Assembly: GCA_046290435.1 (NCBI GenBank)
Contig: JBKAGO010000032.1
Span: forward strand, 308,654-372,653
DNA length: 64,000 nt
Direction of reading: 5' to 3'
Origin: CAVQUE01 sp046290435
GTDB taxonomy: Bacteria; Actinomycetota; Acidimicrobiia; Acidimicrobiales; UBA8592
The first letter of the stretch is position 1; every line of letters begins with the position of its first letter. The notes under the pieces were generated by a model. That model was not told the origin of the DNA. It saw only the letters and a program-made list of their open reading frames with translations, and did no database searches. Shown in pieces: positions 32,217 to 40,780 of this stretch. Made by a program: the position numbers and the translations under genes.

Positions 32217-33103
32217 CAGACAGCCCGAACCTGACCGTGGCCGAACAGACCTGCGGGGCGCAGCGCCAGGATCGCCAGGAGCGTCGCGAACACGACTGCG
32301 TCCCGGTAGCCGGCGCCGAAGAGGTCTCCGCCGAAGCTTTCGACAAGGCCGAGAAGCAGACCGCCGACCAACGCCCCCTTGATGCTCGGTATGCCTCCGA
32401 CCGCTGCGGCCACGAAGCCCTTCAGCGCGAAGGCGAAGCCCACTGTCGGGAACGCCCCGGTGATCGGTGCAGCGAAGAATCCGGTGAGCGCTGCGATTGC
32501 CGAGCCGATAGCGAACGACGCAACCGATAGCGCCGAGACAGGCAGGCCGCGCAGCGATGCCGCCTCCGCATCCTGGGCAACAGCCCCGAGCGCTTGGCCG
32601 TTGGCCGTGTGCTTCAGCGTGGTGTCGAGCACGACGGCAACGACGATGGCCAACACGATGAGCCCGATCTGTTCGGCACTCATCAGAGCCCCTGCGACTT
32701 CGAAGGTGTCGCTGGGGAGGATGTCGGGGAAGCGCCGCAGGTCTGGGCCGTATGCAAGCGCGAATGCTGAGCGCAAGATGATCGCGACGCCCAGCGTCGA
32801 GAGCACCCAGCCGAGCGCTGTGTGGCTTCGTGCGAGCGCGGGGCGTACGGCGAGGCGCTCTTCGGCTGCACCGAGTGTCGCAGCGATCATCAGCGTCAGG
32901 CCCAGGGCGACCCCGAGGGGAAGCCCTGCGTCGCCGTAGAGCAGGACGCCGGCCATGGTCCCGACCATGAACATCTCGCCGTGGGCGAAGTTCAGGACGC
33001 CGGTCGTGGCGAAGATGACGTTGTATCCCATGGCCAAGAGGGCGTAGATCGCCCCTGCGGTGAGCCCCGGCACGGCGAGGGTGAGGAACTCCTCGATACT
33101 CAT
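32216..33103 (-). CDS. livH: Branched-chain-type ABC transporter permease LivH
   Basis: 295 residues, standard length, with about eight membrane segments. The motif GAIYALLAMGYNVIFATTGVLNFAHGEMFMVG near the N-terminus (in part: GYNVIFATTGVLNFAHGE) and KGFVAAAVGGIPSIKGALVGGLLLG near the C-terminus are diagnostic for LivH. It forms the membrane channel with LivM. The gene is 74 bp downstream of livK and overlaps the start of the fused livMG gene. Confidence 0.94.
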   Translation of the reverse strand: MSIEEFLTLAVPGLTAGAIYALLAMGYNVIFATTGVLNFAHGEMFMVGTMAGVLLYGDAGLPLGVALGLTLMIAATLGAAEERLAVRPALARSHTALGWVLSTLGVAIILRSAFALAYGPDLRRFPDILPSDTFEVAGALMSAEQIGLIVLAIVVAVVLDTTLKHTANGQALGAVAQDAEAASLRGLPVSALSVASFAIGSAIAALTGFFAAPITGAFPTVGFAFALKGFVAAAVGGIPSIKGALVGGLLLGLVESFGGDLFGAGYRDAVVFATLLAILALRPAGLFGHGQVRAV

Positions 33104-33177
33104 TGCGCCGTTGCCACCGCAGGGACGATCAGCCCCGTGGCGCCATTGGTGATGGCATCCACTTGGAGGGGCCTTTC

Positions 33178-34479
33178 CTATTGATTCGGGGCCAGGATCA
33201 ATGCGCCATCGGAGAAGGTGCCGGCCTGGACGAACACCAAGTCGTCCAGTCCGACGCCGTCGTGGCGCTCTGCGTCGAACTCATAGGTTGCCTTGACGCC
33301 GTCGTAGCCGTTCTCTTCGAGATACGCCTGAACCCCATCGGGGTCGAGGTCGCCGACAGCGTTGATGGCTTCGGCCATCATCAGGAACGAGTCGTAGATC
33401 CCCGACGCCTGCTGCACGTTGACCGTCAAGGGATCCTCGCCGAGGTATTCCTTGTACCGAGCGAGGAAGTCCTGAGCGGCTGCGCCCACGAGCTCGCCAC
33501 CCTCTTCCTCTCGGTTGATCAACCGATAGGCCTGCCCGGCGAAGACGTCGGCCATGTTCTCAGGACCGAGCGCCTCGGACACCGAGGTGTTGCCCAGCGA
33601 GGAGAACCCCAGCACGGGCACTTCCCAGCCCAGGGCGTTGCGTGCCTCGATGGCTGCTACCTGATCAGGGCCGGCGGTGTTGAACAACAACAACACGTCG
33701 GGTTCGGCGTCCTGCAGTGTTCGCACCTGCGGGGTGAGATCGACCACGCCTGACTCGTGGAACTCGGTGGCCACGATCTCGATGCCCGTGCCCTCGGCGG
33801 AAGCGACGAAGGCGTCATTCGATGCCGTACCCAGCGCGTTGTTGACCGCAAGCACGCCAGCTGTGGTCCAGCCGTTCGCCTCCATGTACTCGACGAATGT
33901 CACGCCTTGGAGCGTTGCCACGACCTCGGTGCGGAACACGAACGGGAACTGCGCTGCGTCACCTGCGTCGGGCAACACACCCGCTACTACGTGGAGCGTC
34001 TCGGCCGGTCCGGTCACCTCGAGCACAGCTGCGATGATCGAACTCAGGAATGGCCCGACAAGAAAGTCCACTTCTTCTTGGTCGACGAGTTCGCGAGCGA
34101 CTTGGCTGCCCTGGGTCGGATCGCTCTCGTCGTCGCGAAGCGTGACCTCCAAGCATCGGCCCAGAATTCCGCCGGCGGCGTTGATGTCCTCCGCCGCCAT
34201 CTCGGCGCCGTGCTCGGCCAGTATCCCGATGTCTGCAGCAGGACCCGACAGCGAGAAGATGCCGCCGGCCTTGACGGGGTCACCCTCGTCGCAAGCCCCC
34301 GCCGCTCCGTCATCTCCGTCCGCAGCGGCATCGTCCCCGGAGCCCGTGTCCTCGCTCGCGTCGTCGGTTCCGGTCGCATCGGTGTCGTCGTCATCACCGC
34401 ATGCAGCTGCCACGAGAGCAAACAGCAAGAGCACGGCGACGAGATTGCCGAGCAGTCCAAAACGTGTACGTAACCCCAT
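33178..34479 (-). CDS. livK: Branched-chain-type ABC transporter substrate-binding lipoprotein
   Basis: 433 residues from ATG 34479, chosen because AGGGGGGATCC precedes it. The signal peptide LVAVLLLFALVAAAC is a lipoprotein type, followed by a long Asp-rich linker (GDDDDTDATGTDD...). The type I periplasmic-binding fold starts at about residue 90: GGIFSLSGPAADIGILAEHGAEMAAEDINAAGGILG (in part: AAEDINAAGGILGR), then REDDESDP-type and VDFLVGPFLSSIIAAVLEV. It captures the substrate outside the membrane. Similar proteins bind leucine, amides or aromatic acids; with acyl-CoA ligases adjacent, an organic acid is more likely here, by inference. Confidence 0.9.
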   Translation of the reverse strand: MGLRTRFGLLGNLVAVLLLFALVAAACGDDDDTDATGTDDASEDTGSGDDAAADGDDGAAGACDEGDPVKAGGIFSLSGPAADIGILAEHGAEMAAEDINAAGGILGRCLEVTLRDDESDPTQGSQVARELVDQEEVDFLVGPFLSSIIAAVLEVTGPAETLHVVAGVLPDAGDAAQFPFVFRTEVVATLQGVTFVEYMEANGWTTAGVLAVNNALGTASNDAFVASAEGTGIEIVATEFHESGVVDLTPQVRTLQDAEPDVLLLFNTAGPDQVAAIEARNALGWEVPVLGFSSLGNTSVSEALGPENMADVFAGQAYRLINREEEGGELVGAAAQDFLARYKEYLGEDPLTVNVQQASGIYDSFLMMAEAINAVGDLDPDGVQAYLEENGYDGVKATYEFDAERHDGVGLDDLVFVQAGTFSDGALILAPNQ

Positions 34480-34583
34480 GGATCCCCCCTGTGGAGCAGT
34501 CACAAGCTTGCACGCCCCCGCGTGAAGCTGAGGTCACGTTATCCCACCAGTCCAAGGGGCGCAACGACAGGTTCGAGCCAGAG

Positions 34584-35867
34584 TCAGCTCAGCCCACCGT
34601 GGAAGATGCGATCGACGACATCAGCGACGACTGCATCGGAGACGCCCAGGTCACGACCGATCGACACGCGGGTGTACCCCGATCGTTCATGCATGCCGCC
34701 ATAGATCTCGACCGCGAGGCGCAGGTCATGAGCCTCTGAGATGAGTCCTTTGCGGACACCGAGCCGGAGCACCTTCTCCATACGTTCCATGAGGATTTCG
34801 TGCATGCCGACCCATGCACGCTCATACACCGATGCCGGCTCGATCAGCTCCGCCCATGCGAGGAACACACCCGCGTGATCGCGGTGCAGCTGCAGGAACC
34901 CCTCATAGGCGGCACGCGTTGGATGGCGCCCTTCGGCGTCGAGCGGGTACATGCGTCGTTGCGCCAACTCGTCTTCGGTTTCGGCGACGAGGTTCAAGAA
35001 GAGGTCCTCTTTGTCCTCGAAGTACCGGTATGCGGTGGCCGTCGACACTCCGGCCCGGCGAGCGATGTCCGCCATGGTCGCAGCATGAAATCCCAGCTCC
35101 GCGAACACGGCCTCAGCGCCTTGGCGGAGTCGGTCGAAGGTGCGGTGTCCTCGATTCGATGAGGGATCCGCCTTGTCGGGACCCGGTGACCACTGGAACC
35201 AGCGTTGCTCGAGTGAGACGCCTGCACCGACGTCATCGACCGCGACACCCCCCGGCGGGCTCGGCTTGGAATACAAGCCTCCGGTGATCAGTGCATCGAC
35301 TTCGCGGCCGACGGCCTCCGGCACCCGCCGGGCGAACCAACCTGCTGCCTCGGCGAGGACGTAGTACTCCATTGCATCAACGACCAGCGCCGCTGCCACC
35401 ACGCGTGTGGGTCGAGCGAGACGCAGCGGGAGCTTGTCGCCTACCGCTGCTTCCCAGTCGTTGCGCGCTGCATTCCAGCGCTGAACGTGGGGCTGGCCAG
35501 GGCGGAGGTCTTCTTGCGCTGAACGTTGCACGCCCGGACGAGTCCGAGCCGTTTGCACCCACGCCGCGATCGCACCGGACAGGTCGTCGGCGCCTCGCAG
35601 CGCAGCGGTGACATCGGCGCGGTACTCGTCGAACAGTGCAGCGTGCAGATCGTCCTTGCCGCTGAAATGGCGGTACAGCGAACCCGTCGTGAGGCCGGCG
35701 TCGCTGGTGACATCGACCAGGCGAGTGCCCCGGCTGCCGTAGAGACGGAAGCGTTCCTCAGCCGCTTTCAGGATCGCTCGTCGGGAACGCTCGCCCTGCG
35801 AGGTTCTGGCACCGCCGGCACTGCCGGGGTCCGCGTCGGGTTCAGGCGGTGGCGTCAACTTCTCCAC
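34584..35867 (-). CDS. Double TetR regulator (two TetR units in one chain)
   Basis: 427 residues carrying two complete TetR-type HTH domains. The first is at about 24-70: ERSRRAILKAAEERFRLYGS, VTSDAGLTTGSLYRHFSGKDDL. The second is at about 245-292: AEAVFAELGFHAATMADIAR, RAGVSTATAYRYFEDKEDLF. Each is followed by a helical ligand domain. A single chain would act like a built-in heterodimer and could read asymmetric operators. It overlaps the acyl-CoA ligase gene by 26 bp and lies 104 bp before livK, so it probably controls the transporter and ligase genes, with a CoA ester or acid as ligand. The fusion has no stop or frameshift at the joint. Confidence 0.88.
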   Translation of the reverse strand: MEKLTPPPEPDADPGSAGGARTSQGERSRRAILKAAEERFRLYGSRGTRLVDVTSDAGLTTGSLYRHFSGKDDLHAALFDEYRADVTAALRGADDLSGAIAAWVQTARTRPGVQRSAQEDLRPGQPHVQRWNAARNDWEAAVGDKLPLRLARPTRVVAAALVVDAMEYYVLAEAAGWFARRVPEAVGREVDALITGGLYSKPSPPGGVAVDDVGAGVSLEQRWFQWSPGPDKADPSSNRGHRTFDRLRQGAEAVFAELGFHAATMADIARRAGVSTATAYRYFEDKEDLFLNLVAETEDELAQRRMYPLDAEGRHPTRAAYEGFLQLHRDHAGVFLAWAELIEPASVYERAWVGMHEILMERMEKVLRLGVRKGLISEAHDLRLAVEIYGGMHERSGYTRVSIGRDLGVSDAVVADVVDRIFHGGLS

Positions 35868-37422
35868 GAGCTCTGGCGTAGCGATCCCTCAGCTCTCGCT
35901 TGAGCACCTTGCCCGTTCCTCCAACTGGTAACTCATCGACGATCTCGAGCGAGCGCGGCTTCTTGTACGACGCCAAGCGCCCCGCGGCGAACGCGAGCAG
36001 GTCATCCACTCCAGGCGCCGCCTGCCCCTCGCGGAGCACGACCACGGCGTGGATGGCTTCGCCCCACTGCGGATGCGGCACCCCGATCACCGCGCACTGC
36101 GCCACGGCGTCGTGAGCGTATAGGGCGTCTTCCACTTCTCGACTGAAGACGTTGATGCCGCCGGTGATGATCATGTCCTTCTTGCGATCGACGATCGACA
36201 CGAACCCGTCGTCATCGATCACCGCGACGTCGCCGGTCTTGAACCAGCCGTCGTGACGCGAGAACGCGGTCTCATCGTCCATGCGGAAGTAGCCCGGCGA
36301 AACCGTGTCGCCGCGCACCCACAACTCCCCCGGCGTCTCGTTGTCGGCCGCGACGTCGACACCGTCGTCACCAACGACGCGGACCTGCATCAACACGTGG
36401 GGCTTACCGGCAGATGACAGGCGCCGGACATCGATCTCATCGCCGTCAGGCCGCTGATTCTCGGGCCGCAGGACCATCCCGCACGAATAGGTCTCGGCCA
36501 TCCCGAAGAACGGCCGGAAGACGCCCGGGCCGAACGTTGCCCGCGCCCGCAGCAGCAGCTCTTTGGGGACCGGGGAACCGCCGGTAACGACTGCCTTGAT
36601 CGTGGTGAGGTCATAGTCGCCGCAGCGAGGATGGTCGAGCACCATTCCGATCATCGTCGGCACAGCCGTCGTGTGGGTCACCCCGAAGCGAGGCACAGCC
36701 TCGAGAAACGCCCCCGGCTCGAAACCCGGATAGATGACGCTGCGGCCACCCTTGAGCATCACCGGATGGAGCTGCGCCGGGCCGCCCGGGTTGAAGAACA
36801 TCGGGATGCACTGCAGGTTGGTGTCGCACTCGGCAACATCGAACTCGGTCAGCCAGTTGAGCATCGCCGCGATCGCGTTGCGGTGCGTCAGCAACGCCCC
36901 TTTGGGCACGCCTGTGGTGCCGCTGGTCGAGCCCAGCTGGTAGGTGTCGTCGTCATCGACGGTGACGGGCTGGCTGAGATCGTCGGCTGCGGAGAGCAAC
37001 TCCTCGTAGTCCAGGTCGAAACCGTGATCGGGGCCGAAGCCGATGACATGGCGGATCGAGGCGACATCATCGACGAAACGTCGGGCTGCGTCGGCCTGGT
37101 CAGCGCTGACGAGGATCGCTGCGGGCTCCACGTAGCTGAGGTAGGACGCCAACTCCACCGGCGCCAACCGGATGTTCGTGGTGGCGCCGATGACACCTGC
37201 CTTGGCGCAGCCGAAGAAGAACTCGATGTACTCCGGTGCGTTGGAAGCGAACGTCGCGCACCGGTCCCCTTTCGTGAGGCCCAACGCCAACAGGGCGTTG
37301 GCGAGTCGGCTCGAACGGTCTTCGACGCCAGCCCAAGTCTTGGAGCTGCCGTCCGGCAAGACGGTCGCGTCGCGGTCGCCGAAGAACTCGGCGTTGCGCC
37401 GAACGATGTCACTGACCAACAC
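35842..37422 (-). CDS. AMP-forming acyl-CoA ligase
   Basis: 526 residues, ANL superfamily. The P-loop TSGTTGVPKGAL is around 170-181. FGMAETYSCGMVL, TGDVAVIDDDGFVSIVDRKKDMIITGG (in part: DRKKDMIITGG) and the C-terminal lysine region GGTGKVLKRELRD with the adenylating Lys are all present. It should activate a carboxylic acid to acyl-AMP and then acyl-CoA; fatty or aromatic acids are likely. GTG start with AGGGGGAGG upstream. It lies 17 bp after a second ligase gene and overlaps the double TetR gene. Confidence 0.92.
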   Translation of the reverse strand: MLVSDIVRRNAEFFGDRDATVLPDGSSKTWAGVEDRSSRLANALLALGLTKGDRCATFASNAPEYIEFFFGCAKAGVIGATTNIRLAPVELASYLSYVEPAAILVSADQADAARRFVDDVASIRHVIGFGPDHGFDLDYEELLSAADDLSQPVTVDDDDTYQLGSTSGTTGVPKGALLTHRNAIAAMLNWLTEFDVAECDTNLQCIPMFFNPGGPAQLHPVMLKGGRSVIYPGFEPGAFLEAVPRFGVTHTTAVPTMIGMVLDHPRCGDYDLTTIKAVVTGGSPVPKELLLRARATFGPGVFRPFFGMAETYSCGMVLRPENQRPDGDEIDVRRLSSAGKPHVLMQVRVVGDDGVDVAADNETPGELWVRGDTVSPGYFRMDDETAFSRHDGWFKTGDVAVIDDDGFVSIVDRKKDMIITGGINVFSREVEDALYAHDAVAQCAVIGVPHPQWGEAIHAVVVLREGQAAPGVDDLLAFAAGRLASYKKPRSLEIVDELPVGGTGKVLKRELRDRYARARGEVDATA

Positions 37423-37439
37423 GGTTGCGGTCCTCCCCC

Positions 37440-38966
37440 TCAGTTGATGCTTCGCTCAGCGCCGGCCCAGTACGGCTCGCGCAGGTCTTTCTTCAAGATC
37501 TTGCCGGTCGCGTTCTTGGGCAGGTCATCGGCGAACTCGACCGATCGCGGCACCTTGTACCCGGCAAGGCGTTCGCGGGCGAAGACAAGAAGGTCGTTAT
37601 CGGCCATGTCGTGGCCGGGTCGCTTCACCACCACGGCGTGGACCCGTTCGCCCCAGCGGTCGTCTGGCACCCCGATGACGGCTGCTTCGAGCACGCCGGG
37701 GTGGGCATAGAGCACGTCTTCGACTTCGCGTGGGTAGACGTTCTCTCCCCCGCTGACCACCATGTCCTTGATGCGGTCGGTGATGTAGATGTAGCCGTCG
37801 TCGGAGCGGTAGCCGAGATCGCCGGTGTGCATCCATCCGTTGCGCAGCACCTCGGCCGACGCTTCCTCGTTGTTCCAGTAGCCAGTCATCACAGAGGGAC
37901 CGCGGGTCACGATCTCGCCCACGACACCGGGACCGACCTCTTCATCGGCGGCATCGACAACCCTCGTCTCGAAGCCACTTGCGTCGGTGCCCGCAGAGGT
38001 GAGCCACTGCGGATGGTTGACGGGGTCGTGATCTGCGGGTCGAAGGATGGAGCATCCCGACGTCTCGGTCATGCCGAAGAACTGCAAGAACCGGCAGCCC
38101 ATCACGTCGATGGCTCGCTTGAGGACGTCAGGCGGGATCGACGACGCCCCGTAGAGGACCATCTCCACCGAGGAGAAGTCGACCGCATCGATGTCGGGAT
38201 GGTTGAGGACCATGTTGATCATCGTGGGCACGAACAAGATGTGCGTGGGGCGGTCCCGTTCGATGTGCTCGAACACGCGCACCGGGTCGAACTGGGAGAT
38301 GAACACGTTCGTGGCGCCGCAGTACGTGAACGAGTAGCCCAGGTTCGACGCGATGTGAAAGACCGGCAGGCATTGCAGGAACACCGCCCCGGGTTGCTGG
38401 CCGACGTCGATCGAGAACGACGTCATGCGAGACCACAGCGCCAGGTTGGACAACACCGCACCCTTGGGGCGCCCTGTCGTGCCGCTCGTGTAGAGGAACG
38501 TGCAGGGATGAGCGGGATCGAGCACGCCGGCTTCGAGCGGCGACCCGCCTGCGTCGAGTAGGTCGGCGTAGGGCTGCCCGGCGCCGGAATCGCCGAGATG
38601 CACGATGTCGCCCACGCCGAGCTGGTTGGCCGCCTCCGCGTAGCCCGGGCCATGAATGAGCGCCTTCGGCTGGCAGTCCTCGACGATGTAGGACAGCTCA
38701 GGTACGGCGAGCCGGTAGTTGAGCGGCACCAGGATCACACCGGCGCGCTGACACGCGACTTGGATCTCGGTGTACTCGATCTCGTTCAGGGCGAGAATCG
38801 CGAGCCGATCGCCCGGCTCGAACCCGTTGCTGCGCAGCGCAGCAGCGAGGCGGCTGGCGCGCTCATGGGTCTCGGCGAAGCTGAGCGACCGCTCGCCGTT
38901 CGACACACATGCGGTGTCGCCGAAGCGTTTCGCAGCGTTTACCAGCATGTCCGGCACGACCTGCAC
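37440..38966 (-). CDS. AMP-forming acyl-CoA ligase, second paralogue
   Basis: 508 residues from GTG 38966. This start is chosen over the GTG at 38990 because AAGGGGGAG lies 5 nt upstream. ANL motifs: YTSGTTGRPKGAVLSN, FFGMTETSGCSILRP, GYWNNEEASAEVLRNGWMHTGD (in part), ITDRIKDMVVSGGENVYPREVED and NATGKILKKDLRE with the catalytic Lys. The family converts free acids to CoA thioesters at the membrane face or in the cytosol. Two ligases in tandem suggest related substrates or two steps. It is first in the run that continues to livF, and divergent from the LLM gene with 47 bp between starts. Confidence 0.92.
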   Translation of the reverse strand: MQVVPDMLVNAAKRFGDTACVSNGERSLSFAETHERASRLAAALRSNGFEPGDRLAILALNEIEYTEIQVACQRAGVILVPLNYRLAVPELSYIVEDCQPKALIHGPGYAEAANQLGVGDIVHLGDSGAGQPYADLLDAGGSPLEAGVLDPAHPCTFLYTSGTTGRPKGAVLSNLALWSRMTSFSIDVGQQPGAVFLQCLPVFHIASNLGYSFTYCGATNVFISQFDPVRVFEHIERDRPTHILFVPTMINMVLNHPDIDAVDFSSVEMVLYGASSIPPDVLKRAIDVMGCRFLQFFGMTETSGCSILRPADHDPVNHPQWLTSAGTDASGFETRVVDAADEEVGPGVVGEIVTRGPSVMTGYWNNEEASAEVLRNGWMHTGDLGYRSDDGYIYITDRIKDMVVSGGENVYPREVEDVLYAHPGVLEAAVIGVPDDRWGERVHAVVVKRPGHDMADNDLLVFARERLAGYKVPRSVEFADDLPKNATGKILKKDLREPYWAGAERSIN

Positions 38967-39013
38967 CGTTCTCCCCCTTGCGTCTGGCACTCGTTCAGTG
39001 AGACGGTAACACG

Positions 39014-40006
39014 ATGTCAGGTTCTTCTGTGACCGAAGTCTCTCAGTCCCTCAGCGCGGCGCTCCCCTACTGGCTCGACCGGCCACCGAGCGAAGCGCTC
39101 GAGGTGGCTCGGGCAGCCGAGGCAGCCGGCATCGAGGAGCTCTGGATCGGCGAGATGGCCACCTTCGACGCGTTCGCTCTCGCCGGGGCGCTCGCCGTCG
39201 AGCTCGACCAGATCCGCCTCGCCATCGGACCGGTACCGGTGGCGCTGCGTGATCCCTTGACGCTGGCAATGGGCGTCTCGTCGATCAGACATCTGTCCGG
39301 GCGTCCGGTGACCCTCATGTTGGGGGCATCGTCGCCGACCGTCGTCGCCGACTGGCACGGAGTCGACACCGCGCCGACGCGCCAACTGTTTCGTGAGTCG
39401 CTGGCGCTGTGTCGGGCGATCCTCGACGGCGAGCGCAGCGACTTCGCCGGCGAGACGGTGCGCTCGCACGGTTTCAGGGTGCGCCTCGAGTCAGACGACA
39501 TCCGGCTCGGCATGGCGGCGTTCGGGCCGAGAATGCTCGACCTCGCCGGCGAGGTCGCCGACCGCGTCGCCCTCGCACACGTCACGCCGACGCTCATCGG
39601 CGAAGCTCGGCAGCGCATCGATGCAAGTGCAGCAAAGGCCGGCCGGCCGGCGCCGGAGCTCTGCGTCTGGATGTCCGCCGGACTCGACGAAACCGACACA
39701 GCCCAGATCGCCCGCGCCTTGACGATCTACGTACCCCAGCCCGGCTACGGCGAGATGTTCGCCAAAGCCGGCTTCGGCGACATCGTCGAACTCGCACGCA
39801 GCGGCGTCGGACCCAAACGGGTCCTTGAAGAACTACCCGAGGGTTTGCTGGCCGCCGTCGCCGGCACCGGCGGACCCGACGCGATCGCCCGAGGAATGCA
39901 GGAACGATGGGCCGCCGGCGCCGACCGGGTCGTCATCATCCCCGCAACCGCCGGTACCGGATCCGCAATCGACGTTCTCGCAGCGGCCTACGAAGCCGCT
40001 CGCTAG
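39014..40006 (+). CDS. LLM-class (F420-dependent-type) oxidoreductase
   Basis: 330 residues with a bacterial-luciferase-like TIM barrel: AARAAEAAGIEELWIGEMATFDAFALAGALA (in part: AAGIEELWIGEM), IGPVPVALRDPLTLAMGVSSI, LSGRPVTLMLGASSP, SFRESLALCRAIL-type helix and LGMAAFGPRMLDLAGEVADRVAL. GTGGPDAIARGMQERWAAGADRVVI closes the barrel. Actinobacterial members mostly use F420 or FMN. It is divergent from the acyl-CoA ligases with only 47 bp between, so control is probably shared, and it may oxidise or reduce the same compound. ATG 39014 has no Shine-Dalgarno; a GTG at 39029 is the alternative. Confidence 0.85.
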   Translation: MSGSSVTEVSQSLSAALPYWLDRPPSEALEVARAAEAAGIEELWIGEMATFDAFALAGALAVELDQIRLAIGPVPVALRDPLTLAMGVSSIRHLSGRPVTLMLGASSPTVVADWHGVDTAPTRQLFRESLALCRAILDGERSDFAGETVRSHGFRVRLESDDIRLGMAAFGPRMLDLAGEVADRVALAHVTPTLIGEARQRIDASAAKAGRPAPELCVWMSAGLDETDTAQIARALTIYVPQPGYGEMFAKAGFGDIVELARSGVGPKRVLEELPEGLLAAVAGTGGPDAIARGMQERWAAGADRVVIIPATAGTGSAIDVLAAAYEAAR

Positions 40007-40183
40007 CCGGCAGTTCAGCTCGTCACCGGCTCCATGATGGCCACGCAGGCACGCGCCGACAGCTCACGCTCGCGTTCGACTCATTGGCCTCGGCGCCCGG
40101 GTAGCGAGCACCGTCGGTCATTGTTCGGATACCGCCGCTCAGATTAGCTTTTGATCCGGTGGGACCGAGGGGAGGTCTGACGG

Positions 40184-40696
40184 GTGTTCTGGCGTGTGGT
40201 CGCGATCTTCGGAGCGCTCACGTTCATCTGGGGCGGAATCGATGTCCTGACGACTGAAGACTGCTCCGAGGTCGACTTCGGCGGGACGAGACGCTCGTCG
40301 ACCTTTGCCTGCGTCCCAGAAGGCTTCGGTGACATCGACGGGACGCTAGCTGGGGTCGGCATGACGGTGCTTGGTCTCGCGATCATCGTGCTCGTTACGT
40401 GGCCGTTCGTGGTCGAACTTTTCGAGCGGCGACACGACCCGTGGTACGAGAAGTCACTCGATGTCAGGATGCTTCCGTCGGAGTTCGCCGACAAGACAAC
40501 TGCGCCCGCCGCACCGCAGCCACCGCCGCCTCCACCGCCTCCGGTGGCATCGCCTCCTCCTCCTCCTCCTTCACCACCGCCGCTGCTGGCACAGCCGCCG
40601 CCAGCGGCGCCCGCCAATTGGTACCTCGACCCGCTACGCGAGAAGCGGTTGCGCTACTTCGACGGCACGGCCTGGACTCAGCACACGGCCGACTAG
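40184..40696 (+). CDS. Small membrane protein with proline-rich linker and C-terminal DUF2510
   Basis: 170 residues from GTG 40184, with GAGGGGAGG upstream. Two membrane segments lie at about 3-18 (VVAIFGALTFIWGG) and 55-75 (LAGVGMTVLGLAIIVLVTWPF); between them are two Cys in an external loop (EDCSEVDFGG, FACVPEG). A linker of mostly Pro (about 108-142) is followed by DUF2510: NWYLDPLREKRLRYFDGTAWTQHT. DUF2510 is common in actinobacterial envelope proteins, with unknown function. It is convergent with the integrase gene, 84 bp apart. Confidence 0.75.
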   Translation: MFWRVVAIFGALTFIWGGIDVLTTEDCSEVDFGGTRRSSTFACVPEGFGDIDGTLAGVGMTVLGLAIIVLVTWPFVVELFERRHDPWYEKSLDVRMLPSEFADKTTAPAAPQPPPPPPPPVASPPPPPPSPPPLLAQPPPAAPANWYLDPLREKRLRYFDGTAWTQHTAD

Positions 40697-40780
40697 GCAG
40701 CGCGACGTCGCTGCGGGTTCGCCAGTTACACCGTTCGTCCGACAGTCCTGCCGCCGACACCGGGTTGCCGGACGGCCGTG

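Noticed and set aside
40497..40620. Proline-codon run resembling a simple repeat or unstable tract
   Set aside because: It is an in-frame Pro-rich linker between membrane helices and DUF2510, common in such proteins.
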